DNA of 5,980 nt, taken from positions 1 to 5,980 of the forward strand of contig JAGWVG010000112.1 in the NCBI GenBank assembly GCA_018970965.1. The letters run 5' to 3'. Origin of the DNA: Alphaproteobacteria bacterium. Its GTDB lineage: Bacteria; Pseudomonadota; Alphaproteobacteria; Sphingomonadales; Sphingomonadaceae. Shown one piece after another: positions 1 to 5,357 of the stretch. The notes beneath the pieces are model-generated. The model saw nothing but the letters and a program-made list of their open reading frames with translations. It made no database searches and was not told the DNA's origin. Positions within the stretch are counted from its first letter, which is position 1; the number at the start of each line of letters is the position of its first letter. The translations under genes were made by a program, and so were the position numbers.

Positions 1-7
1 GACCCGC

Positions 8-23
8 AAGGGCCGCCCTTTTT
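8..23 (+). terminator. Rho-independent terminator, plus-strand transcript from the left
   Basis: The arms AAGGG (8-12) and CCCTT (16-20) are perfectly complementary around a 3-nt loop, and a run of five T (19-23) overlaps and follows the right arm. The T-run lies on the plus strand, so the hairpin best fits the end of a plus-strand gene outside the window that converges on the cold-shock gene. On the minus strand the hairpin is not followed by a U-run, so it would be a poor terminator for the cold-shock transcript, whose stop codon is 22 nt away. The stem is short, so confidence is moderate. Confidence 0.5.
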
Positions 24-45
24 ACTTGGTTCGGTTGTGATCCGA

Positions 46-831
46 TTAGTCAGACGACGACAGGTTCACCGCAGAATTCTTCCCGCGATTATCCACTTCG
101 ATATCAAACTTTACGCGATCGCCTTCGTTGAGCGTACCCATGCCGGCACGTTCCACGGCCGAGATGTGCACAAACGCATCCGGCTGGCCGTCATCGCGCT
201 GAATAAAGCCAAAGCCCTTCATCGAATTGAAGAACTTAACGGTGCCTGTGGCAGTTTCACCCGTCAGCGTGCGCTGCACGCGGGCCGGACGATCACCAAA
301 GCCACCGCGCGATTCGCCCCCGAAGCGATCCTGACGCGGTGCGCGCTCTTCCACGGGAAGCGGCTCACCTTCAATGACGAGATCCGTCGCGGAGATTTTC
401 CCACCGCGATCCACCAGCGTGTAGCCCAGCGGCTGACCTTCAGCGAGGCCAGCAAGGCCGGCCTGTTCAACCGCGCTGATGTGAACGAAGACATCTTCGC
501 CGCCACCATCTTGCACGATGAAGCCGAAGCCCTTTTGCGCATTGAAAAACTTTACGACGCCCTTGCCTTCGCCAACAACCTGGGCGGGCATCTGAGGCCG
601 CGGAGAACCGCGGAATCCGCCGCCGCCACCGCCACCAAAGCGGTCGCCACCGCCGCCGAAACGATCACCGCCACCGCCGAAACGATCGCCGCCACCGCCA
701 AAGCGATTTCCGCCGCCACCAAAGCGATCACCACCGCCAAAGCCGCCGTCAAAACCGCCGTCAAAACCACCATCGCGCTTATCAAAGCCGCGACCACCAC
801 GCTCACCGCGCCGCCCTCGATCAAAACCCAT
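46..831 (-). CDS. Glycine-rich protein with two cold-shock domains
   Basis: Predicted cytoplasmic nucleic-acid-binding protein of 261 residues. Residues 1-80 are low-complexity and rich in Gly, Arg, Phe and Asp, with five copies of a DRFGGGG-type heptad (35-69) and RGG-like motifs. Cold-shock domain 1 is at about 88-153, with RNP1 KGFGFI at 100-105 and RNP2 VFVHI at 114-118. Cold-shock domain 2 is at about 194-257, with KGFGFI at 205-210 and FVHI at 220-223. A charged linker (154-193) repeats the FGG/RGG style. Classic CspA proteins are about 70 residues with one domain; two-domain forms are known in alphaproteobacteria. Such domains bind single-stranded RNA or DNA and can act as RNA chaperones; a condensate-forming role for the Gly/Arg tail is inference. 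The ATG at 829-831 is preceded only by a weak purine stretch (843-850). The gene is divergent from the nrnC-lpt-rpoN operon. The family is certain; the stress it responds to cannot be read from the sequence. Confidence 0.93.
   Translation of the reverse strand: MGFDRGRRGERGGRGFDKRDGGFDGGFDGGFGGGDRFGGGGNRFGGGGDRFGGGGDRFGGGGDRFGGGGGGGFRGSPRPQMPAQVVGEGKGVVKFFNAQKGFGFIVQDGGGEDVFVHISAVEQAGLAGLAEGQPLGYTLVDRGGKISATDLVIEGEPLPVEERAPRQDRFGGESRGGFGDRPARVQRTLTGETATGTVKFFNSMKGFGFIQRDDGQPDAFVHISAVERAGMGTLNEGDRVKFDIEVDNRGKNSAVNLSSSD
625..729 (-). repeat. 21-bp tandem repeat coding DRFGGGG heptads
   Basis: Five head-to-tail 21-bp units (105 bp) encode residues 35-69 of the cold-shock protein: four DRFGGGG units and one NRFGGGG. 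Third-position differences between units show that the array is not freshly duplicated, and the unit length keeps the reading frame. It is flanked by degenerate relatives (FDGG units nearer the start codon, a longer glycine run after unit five). In-frame expansion or contraction between strains would be expected. Confidence 0.85.
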
Positions 832-918
832 CCGTCAAAAAACTTTCTTCGTAATCGTGTTCGCCCAGATCAAACTAACTCCGGCCGCAGGACGAGAGCG
901 ACGGAAATTTGACGCAAA

Positions 919-946
919 TTACAGTACGCGCCTTCCCGACTATAGC
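919..946 (+). promoter_or_regulatory. Candidate sigma-70-type promoter toward nrnC
   Basis: A -10-like TATAGC (941-946) follows a weak -35-like TTACAG (919-924) with a 16-bp spacer. The start point would be near 952, giving a leader of about 180 nt before nrnC, or serving a separate short RNA. The -35 is poor, and alphaproteobacterial promoters are hard to call by eye, so this is a tentative assignment. Confidence 0.3.
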
Positions 947-967
947 TCACAATGCAAAGTTCCGATA
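939..967 (-). promoter_or_regulatory. Candidate promoter of the cold-shock gene
   Basis: On the minus strand TATAGT (944 down to 939) differs from the -10 consensus at one position. The hexamer 17 bp upstream (TATCGG, 967-962) is a poor -35. The start point would fall near 932, giving a leader of about 100 nt. Long leaders are typical of cold-shock genes, but no cold-box-like motif was identified. Confidence 0.25.
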
Positions 968-1046
968 GCTTTTTCGCACATTCGCTTTTTTATGCTGTTC
1001 ACATACGCTTGCGAGCGACGTCTCGGCGGTGCAAAGGGACTTTTTT
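952..1046 (+). ncRNA. Possible small RNA or attenuated leader upstream of nrnC
   Basis: A transcript from the candidate -10 at 941-946 would end about 95 nt later at a hairpin followed by six T (1041-1046). The stem pairs GTCTC (1020-1024) with GGGAC (1036-1040), including one G-U pair, around an 11-nt loop. A second perfect 4-bp hairpin (1006-1017) sits just upstream. The terminator stem is short and the loop large, so this may be only an AT-rich intergenic stretch. No known RNA family was recognised. Confidence 0.2.
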
Positions 1047-1122
1047 AATCTCGCAATGCAAAGCCAGAATTGGCACTGCACGCAACGATGTGCCTGTGAT
1101 TCTCGGCACAAGAACTGCAACC

Positions 1123-1127
1123 GGAGA
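1123..1127 (+). promoter_or_regulatory. Ribosome binding site of nrnC
   Basis: GGAGA lies 5 nt before the ATG at 1133-1135. It fixes that start and is one of only two clear Shine-Dalgarno sequences in the operon. Confidence 0.7.
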
Positions 1128-1132
1128 CGTCG

Positions 1133-1750
1133 ATGGCCATTTACCTTCACGAAGAAGACCTGCCCGCAAATGCGCTGGGCGATGGCCCTGTTGCCGTTGA
1201 TACCGAAACAATGGGCCTTTTGCCGGGGCGCGATCGGCTCTGCCTGGTCCAGATTTCCGATGGCCGTGGAGATGAACACCTTGTCCGCTTTGCACCCGGA
1301 TCGTCGTTTGACGCCCCAAATTTAAAGGCGGTGCTGGCGGACCCCAATCGGTTGAAGCTCTATCATTTTGCACGCTTCGATCTGGCCTCGATCATGGCCT
1401 ATCTGAAAGTGATGGCAGAGCCCGTTTATTGCACCAAAACAGCCTCGCGCTTGGTGCGCACCTACACTGACCGGCATGGCTTGAAGGATTTGGTCCGCGA
1501 GACACTGGGCGTTGAGCTATCCAAACAGCAGCAATCTTCTGATTGGGGCGCCCCTGTGCTGACTGAGGCGCAAAAGGAATATGCTGCATCTGATGTGCGT
1601 TATCTGCACAAAGTGAGGGACGTTTTGGACCCGCGTTTGGCGCGCGAGGGCCGCACCGCCTTAGCCCAGGCCTGCTTTGACTTTCTGCCGCATCGCGCGC
1701 GGCTAGACCTTGCAGGCTGGCCGGAAGTCGATATTTTCGCCCATATCTAA
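1133..1750 (+). CDS. nrnC: NrnC-type oligoribonuclease (RNase D family, DEDDy)
   Basis: A 205-residue 3'-5' exoribonuclease consisting of a single DEDDy exonuclease domain, without the HRDC domains of full-length RNase D (about 375 residues in E. coli). The catalytic set is visible: D23 and E25 in VAVDTET (ExoI), D83 in HFARFDLA (ExoII), Y150 and D154 in EYAASDVRYL (ExoIII). The sequence TYTDRHGLK (110-118), the SKQQQSSDW stretch (130-138) and the C-terminal GWPEVDIFAH match what I remember of Bartonella NrnC. That enzyme degrades very short RNAs, including the c-di-GMP product pGpG, and stands in for Orn in alphaproteobacteria. Automated pipelines usually call such proteins 'ribonuclease D'. 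It is the first gene of the plus-strand operon, and its stop codon directly abuts the lptC start. Confidence 0.9.
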   Translation: MAIYLHEEDLPANALGDGPVAVDTETMGLLPGRDRLCLVQISDGRGDEHLVRFAPGSSFDAPNLKAVLADPNRLKLYHFARFDLASIMAYLKVMAEPVYCTKTASRLVRTYTDRHGLKDLVRETLGVELSKQQQSSDWGAPVLTEAQKEYAASDVRYLHKVRDVLDPRLAREGRTALAQACFDFLPHRARLDLAGWPEVDIFAHI

Positions 1751-2392
1751 ATGTCAGAACAAGCCCTTCTTGAACGTTCTGCGCGCCAGCTTTGGGCGCG
1801 GCCCGGTGGCAGCCATGATCAGGTGTTACACCTGTTGCGGCGGGCATTGCCCGTTGGCATTGGCGCATTGGGGCTATTTTTGGTGCTGGCCCCGGTGCTG
1901 AGCCCCAATGGCGATGTCAGCTTCATGCTCGCGAAAGACAATGTCTCAATGGCAAAAGAACGGCTGCAGGTGCGTGCGGCGACCTATCGCGGCGAAGATA
2001 GCTCAGGACGCCCCTTTGAAATCCGCGCGGGATCTGCCGTGCAGCGCAGCTCGCAAGAACCCGTCGTGCGGATGCGCGATTTGATGGGTAAGCTGCAAAT
2101 GGCTGAAGGCCCCGCCACACTTGCGGCCAAAGCGGGGCGCTATGATATGGAAAAGGACATTGTCCGCGTTGATGGGCCGTTGGTGTTTCAGACAGCCGAT
2201 GGCTATCGTGTTGAAGCGACCGATGTGGCGCTGGGCCTAAAATCCCGCAAATTGGCAAGCGCAGGGCCAGTATCCGGCAAGCTGCCCTTGGGTACGTTTA
2301 ATGCGAACCGCATTGAGGCTGATTTAAGCAGCCGATCCGTTACGCTTGCAGGCCGCGCGCGCTTGCATATCGTGCAGCAGCAGGCCAGATAG
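1751..2392 (+). CDS. lptC: LptC, bitopic LPS export protein
   Basis: A 213-residue protein with a cytoplasmic N-terminus, one membrane segment (about 32-51, rich in Leu, Val, Gly and Ala) and a periplasmic domain (about 55-208) of alternating hydrophobic beta-strands, as in the LptC/OstA-like beta-jellyroll. In the Lpt pathway LptC receives LPS from the LptB2FG complex and passes it to LptA. Sequence conservation across this family is low, so the call rests on topology, length (E. coli LptC is 191 residues) and position between nrnC and lptA. The ATG starts on the base after the nrnC TAA, with no Shine-Dalgarno at the right spacing, so translation is probably coupled to nrnC. The N-terminal cytoplasmic part (about 30 residues) is longer than in E. 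coli. Confidence 0.87.
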   Translation: MSEQALLERSARQLWARPGGSHDQVLHLLRRALPVGIGALGLFLVLAPVLSPNGDVSFMLAKDNVSMAKERLQVRAATYRGEDSSGRPFEIRAGSAVQRSSQEPVVRMRDLMGKLQMAEGPATLAAKAGRYDMEKDIVRVDGPLVFQTADGYRVEATDVALGLKSRKLASAGPVSGKLPLGTFNANRIEADLSSRSVTLAGRARLHIVQQQAR

Positions 2393-2397
2393 CAGCG

Positions 2398-2907
2398 ATG
2401 CGTTACGCCCCAATTCTTCTCAGCCTTGGCCTGTTGGCGGCTGTTCCTGTTCTTGGTCAGGCCCTGAAAGGCCATGACGCAAAATCACCCGTGGACGTCG
2501 AAGCCGACCGGATTGAAGTGCAAGACCGGGCAGATCGCGCCATTTTTTCAGGCAATGTGCTGGTCCGCCAAGCCAATTTAACACTGACGGCTGGCCGGCT
2601 GACAGTGGCCTATGCGCGCCAAGGCGGCGGCGTGGATATTGATCGGCTGGACGCATCGGGCGGCGTGATGGTGAAAAGCCCAAGCGAAACTGCGCGCGGC
2701 GACTTTGCGGTTTATGACCTGAATAAGCGCCTCATCACGCTGGTTGGCGGTGTTGAACTGACCCAAGGCAGCAACCGCGTACAGGGCGGGCGGATGGTGA
2801 TTGACCTAGACACCGGTCGCGCAACTGTCGATGGGCGCGGGACGCCCGGCAGCTCCACCTCGGGCCGGGTCAGCGGGCGCTTCACAGTCGCTGGCGCTAA
2901 AAAATAG
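2398..2907 (+). CDS. lptA: LptA, periplasmic LPS bridge protein
   Basis: A 169-residue periplasmic protein. Residues 1-22 form a Sec signal peptide (MRY, hydrophobic core ILLSLGLLAAVPVL, likely cleavage after GQA). The mature part is an OstA-like domain opening with SPVDVEADRIEVQDRADRAI at about 31-50, followed by FSGNV and repeated beta-strand patterns (LTLTAGRLTVAY; SNRVQGGRMVIDLDTG), which are hallmarks of the LptA family. LptA oligomers form the filament that carries LPS across the periplasm from LptC to LptD. It starts 5 nt after the lptC stop with only a weak purine stretch before it. The C-terminal 30 residues are Gly/Ser/Thr-rich and probably flexible. Confidence 0.92.
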   Translation: MRYAPILLSLGLLAAVPVLGQALKGHDAKSPVDVEADRIEVQDRADRAIFSGNVLVRQANLTLTAGRLTVAYARQGGGVDIDRLDASGGVMVKSPSETARGDFAVYDLNKRLITLVGGVELTQGSNRVQGGRMVIDLDTGRATVDGRGTPGSSTSGRVSGRFTVAGAKK

Positions 2908-2917
2908 CCCCATTCAT

Positions 2918-2938
2918 CCCAAAATCGAGGAAATTGGG
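2918..2938. repeat. Interrupted dyad CCCAA-N11-TTGGG
   Basis: Arms CCCAA (2918-2922) and TTGGG (2934-2938) are perfectly complementary around 11 nt, 10 bp after the lptA stop. They could form a weak hairpin at the 3' end of the lptA message or mark a protein site. No T-run follows immediately, so it is not a convincing terminator. Confidence 0.3.
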
Positions 2939-2952
2939 CGCTTTTGGAGCGC
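2938..2952. repeat. Perfect inverted repeat GCGCT-N5-AGCGC
   Basis: A 15-bp dyad, GCGCTtttggAGCGC, lies about 15 bp upstream of the -24 element of the candidate sigma-54 promoter. It could be an operator for a dimeric regulator or a transcript hairpin; the spacing is closer than most enhancer-binding protein sites. Arms this short can arise by chance. Confidence 0.3.
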
Positions 2953-2965
2953 GGGGCGGTTGCGT

Positions 2966-2984
2966 TTGGCACGCGCTATGCAAT
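2966..2984 (+). promoter_or_regulatory. Sigma-54 (-24/-12) promoter upstream of lptB-rpoN
   Basis: The stretch TTGGCACGCGCTATGCAAT matches the sigma-54 consensus TGGCACG-N4-TTGCW at every conserved position except one (A for T at 2978). The -24 GG (2968-2969) and -12 GC (2980-2981) are 12 bp apart, the exact spacing the family requires. It lies in the only sizeable gap of the operon, oriented toward lptB, with a predicted start near 2993 and a leader of about 60 nt. A sigma-70-like pair (TTGCGT 2960-2965, AATAAT 2982-2987, 16-bp spacer) overlaps it. No enhancer site for an activator was recognised. Confidence 0.6.
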
Positions 2985-3044
2985 AATCCTGCCAAATGAC
3001 ATCTGTCTTCATGCCGAATTTACCATTGGCGGCATAAGCATAGC

Positions 3045-3051
3045 AGGAAAG
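3045..3051 (+). promoter_or_regulatory. Ribosome binding site of lptB
   Basis: AGGAAAG just before the ATG at 3055 is the strongest Shine-Dalgarno in the window. It decides the lptB start against the longer TTG-initiated frame from 2944 and against the internal ATG at 3106, which has no such site. Confidence 0.75.
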
Positions 3052-3054
3052 ACC

Positions 3055-3828
3055 ATGAGCGAAGCTGCTGTCCTTGACCGCGTAGACCGCGCCGCCCCCG
3101 CCCCTATGGGTGGGCTGTCAATTGTGTCGATCGCAAAATCTTATGACAAACGATCCGTGCTGACGGATGTTTCGCTGACTGTTGGTCGTGGCGAAGTGGT
3201 CGGCCTTCTGGGCCCCAATGGCGCGGGGAAAACCACCTGTTTTTATTCGGTCATGGGGCTGGTGAAGCCCGATGCCGGCCGCATTGAGCTGGATGGGCAA
3301 GATATTACGAGCCTGCCCATGTATCGTCGCGCGATTTTAGGCTTGGGCTATTTGCCTCAGGAAACCTCGATTTTCCGGGGGCTGACGGTGGAACAAAATA
3401 TCATGGCCGTGCTGGAATTGGCCGAGCCTGATAAAGAGGCCCGCACCAAAAGGCTGGAAACACTGCTTGAAGAATTTGGCCTGACGCGCCTCCGTTCGGC
3501 CCCTGCAATGGCGCTTTCCGGCGGCGAGCGGCGGCGGTGCGAAATTGCCCGCGCGCTGGCCGCGGACCCTTCTATCATGCTGCTGGATGAGCCCTTTGCG
3601 GGCATCGACCCCATTTCAATTGCCGATATTCGTGATTTGGTGAAGCAGCTGAAGCAGCGCCAAATCGGCGTGCTGATTACCGACCATAATGTGCGTGAAA
3701 CGCTCGACATCGTCGATCGCGCATGCATCATTTATGATGGCCGTGTGCTGTTTGCTGGCAGCCCCGAAGATTTGGTGGCTGATGAAAATGTCCGCCGCCT
3801 CTATTTGGGTGAGGGCTTTAGCCTATAG
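3055..3828 (+). CDS. lptB: LptB, LPS transport ATPase
   Basis: A 257-residue ABC ATPase that dimerises beneath LptF/LptG at the inner membrane and powers LPS extraction. Motifs from this start: Walker A GPNGAGKT (53-60), Q-loop YLPQE (Q102), signature LSGGERRR (154-161), Walker B IMLLDEP with catalytic E179, D-loop FAGIDP (181-186), switch histidine H211 in TDHNVRET. GLGYLPQETSIFRGLTV and the C-terminal RRLYLGEGFSL are typical of LptB rather than other ABC ATPases. The protein carries about 17 more N-terminal residues than E. coli LptB (241). An in-frame ATG at 3106 would give 240 residues but lacks a ribosome binding site, so the upstream ATG is preferred. lptFG are not in the window. The rpoN start follows the stop by 2 nt, so the two genes are co-transcribed. 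Confidence 0.96.
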   Translation: MSEAAVLDRVDRAAPAPMGGLSIVSIAKSYDKRSVLTDVSLTVGRGEVVGLLGPNGAGKTTCFYSVMGLVKPDAGRIELDGQDITSLPMYRRAILGLGYLPQETSIFRGLTVEQNIMAVLELAEPDKEARTKRLETLLEEFGLTRLRSAPAMALSGGERRRCEIARALAADPSIMLLDEPFAGIDPISIADIRDLVKQLKQRQIGVLITDHNVRETLDIVDRACIIYDGRVLFAGSPEDLVADENVRRLYLGEGFSL

Positions 3829-3830
3829 CT

Positions 3831-5357
3831 ATGGCGCTTGGCCCTCGCCTGGATTTGCGGCAGAGCCAGTCGCTGGTGATGACGCCGCAACTGCAGCAGG
3901 CCATCAAGCTGCTCGCGCTATCCAATCTCGAAATTGAAGCCTTTATTGCCGAAGAAGTGGATCGCAATCCGCTGCTTGAAGCCGAGCGTGAGGGCGCTGA
4001 CGCCAGCAGCGATCCGCGCGATGACAGCGATTGGGGTGATGGTGACGACAGCGACGGTGGCGAGTTGGGCGAGAGCCAACCCACGGCAGACCAACTCATC
4101 GCCGCCGACCATGGGCCGGAAGCCGACGACACGCTCGATGCCGATTATGCTGCCGAAACCTTTCACCATGACAGCGCGGCAGATGGCGGCCCGGGGCTGG
4201 ACGGCGGATTACGATTGGACGGAAGCACGGGCAGTTTTGATGAAGAAGGGCCAGATTTTGAAGGTTTTGCCGCTGCGGGCATCTCGCTTCACACGCATCT
4301 GATGCAGCAAGCTGGCGCCGCGCTGGCTGATGCAGATTTGATCATTGCCGGGCATATCATCGCCCAAATTGATGAGGCGGGGTATGTCACGGTTCCCCTG
4401 GCCGACATCGCGCAGCAATTGGGCGTTCCGGTAGACACATGCGCGGCTGTTTTGGCAGAAATACAGCGCTTTGACCCCACAGGTGTCGGCGCGCGATCGC
4501 TGGGGGAATGTATCGCGCTTCAGGCGCAAGAGGCCGACCGTTATGACCCCGCAATGGCCCGATTATTAGACAATCTGGACCTGTTGGCGCTTGGCCGCCT
4601 GCCCCAATTAAAGCGTATTTGCGGCGTGGATGATGAGGATCTGGCCGATATGATCCGCGAGTTGCGCAGCTATGACCCTAAGCCCGGCCTGCGCTTTGGG
4701 GGAGAGCCCGCCCAAAGCCTAACGCCCGACATTTTCGTATCAGCGCGCAAAGGCGGTTGGGCGGTTGAGATCAACAGCGCCAGCCTGCCGCGGCTTTTGG
4801 TCAACCGGAGCTATTATACGGAATTGCTGACCAGCAGCGCGGATAAAAAAAGCCGGGCTTGGCTGAATGATTGTCTGACTTCGGCCAACTGGTTGATCCG
4901 CACGCTCGATCAGCGGCAACGGACCATCCTGAAAGTGGCGACGGAATTGGTGCGCCAGCAAGACGGCTTTTTTCGCCACGGCGTCAGCCAGTTAAGGCCG
5001 CTGACATTGAGGCAGATTGCCGATGTTATTGGCATGCATGAATCAACGGTCAGCCGCGTGACATCCAACAAATATCTCGCTTGTGATCGCGGGGTGTTTG
5101 AACTCAAATATTTCTTCACCAGCAGCATTGCCGCCACTGATGGCGGCGATGCCATTTCTGCCGAGGCCGTGAAAAGTGCACTTCGCGCCCTTATTCAGGC
5201 GGAAGACCCCAAGGCTATTTTGTCAGACGACACGCTGGTCGAATTGCTCAAAACACAAGGCTTTGACCTCGCCCGGCGCACCGTTGCCAAATATCGCGAA
5301 GCGATGGGCATTGGATCATCTGTGCAGCGCCGCCGGCAAAAGGCGCTGGGCGGTTAG
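3831..5357 (+). CDS. rpoN: RNA polymerase sigma-54 factor
   Basis: A 508-residue alternative sigma factor that recognises -24/-12 promoters and needs an AAA+ enhancer-binding protein to open them. Region I (1-50) is Gln/Leu-rich, with LRQSQSLVMTPQLQQAIKLL (9-28) contacting the activator. Region II (about 51-145) is strongly acidic, with about 30 Asp/Glu in 95 residues. The core-binding domain spans about 150-340 and includes RFDPTGVGARSLGECIALQ (213-231). The helix-turn-helix is at about 391-416 (LTLRQIADVIGMHESTVSRV), and the RpoN box ARRTVAKYRE at 481-490 reads the -24 element. All regions are intact, so it should be functional. It starts 2 nt after lptB with no nearby Shine-Dalgarno (GAGGG at 3811-3815 is 15 nt away), so translation is probably coupled. 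The lptA-lptB-rpoN order is conserved widely in proteobacteria. The hpf/ptsN genes often found downstream are missing. Its stop overlaps that of the convergent uppP. Confidence 0.97.
   Translation: MALGPRLDLRQSQSLVMTPQLQQAIKLLALSNLEIEAFIAEEVDRNPLLEAEREGADASSDPRDDSDWGDGDDSDGGELGESQPTADQLIAADHGPEADDTLDADYAAETFHHDSAADGGPGLDGGLRLDGSTGSFDEEGPDFEGFAAAGISLHTHLMQQAGAALADADLIIAGHIIAQIDEAGYVTVPLADIAQQLGVPVDTCAAVLAEIQRFDPTGVGARSLGECIALQAQEADRYDPAMARLLDNLDLLALGRLPQLKRICGVDDEDLADMIRELRSYDPKPGLRFGGEPAQSLTPDIFVSARKGGWAVEINSASLPRLLVNRSYYTELLTSSADKKSRAWLNDCLTSANWLIRTLDQRQRTILKVATELVRQQDGFFRHGVSQLRPLTLRQIADVIGMHESTVSRVTSNKYLACDRGVFELKYFFTSSIAATDGGDAISAEAVKSALRALIQAEDPKAILSDDTLVELLKTQGFDLARRTVAKYREAMGIGSSVQRRRQKALGG

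Larger units (their letters stand above)
832..1132. other. Divergent intergenic region, cold-shock gene / nrnC
   Basis: This 301-bp gap has no credible protein-coding gene; the short open frames across it have no recognisable sequence and no ribosome binding site. It is more AT-rich than its surroundings and holds T-runs at 970-974, 986-991 and 1041-1046, a CTATAG palindrome at 940-945, a 10-bp direct repeat CAATGCAAAG at 950-959 and 1054-1063, and a small perfect hairpin CGCT-TGCG-AGCG at 1006-1017. It should contain the promoters of both flanking transcripts and probably a long 5' leader on each side. Confidence 0.7.

Noticed and set aside
600..790. CRISPR array or other spaced repeat in the repetitive stretch.
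   Set aside because: The units are contiguous 21-bp coding repeats without spacers, in frame with a cold-shock protein.
37..912. A 291-codon plus-strand open frame across the cold-shock gene and its leader, Ala/Thr-rich in the middle.
   Set aside because: It is the antisense shadow of the glycine-rich gene: the Ala/Thr/Lys repeats are the complement of the DRFGGGG heptads. It has no ribosome binding site or recognisable domain, while the minus strand encodes two intact cold-shock domains.
1071..1084. TGGCACTGCACGCA upstream of nrnC as a second sigma-54 promoter.
   Set aside because: The GG-to-GC distance is 10 bp instead of the required 12, and the -12 lacks TTGC.
2944..3054. TTG-initiated 37-residue N-terminal extension of LptB.
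   Set aside because: The residues have no family similarity, the frame would overlap the sigma-54 promoter, and the ATG at 3055 has a strong Shine-Dalgarno (AGGAAAG).
3831..5357. Shadow frames inside rpoN (for example 3934-4302 plus, 3818-4132 minus).
   Set aside because: They are alternative frames over a well-supported sigma-54 gene, with biased low-complexity composition and no start signals.
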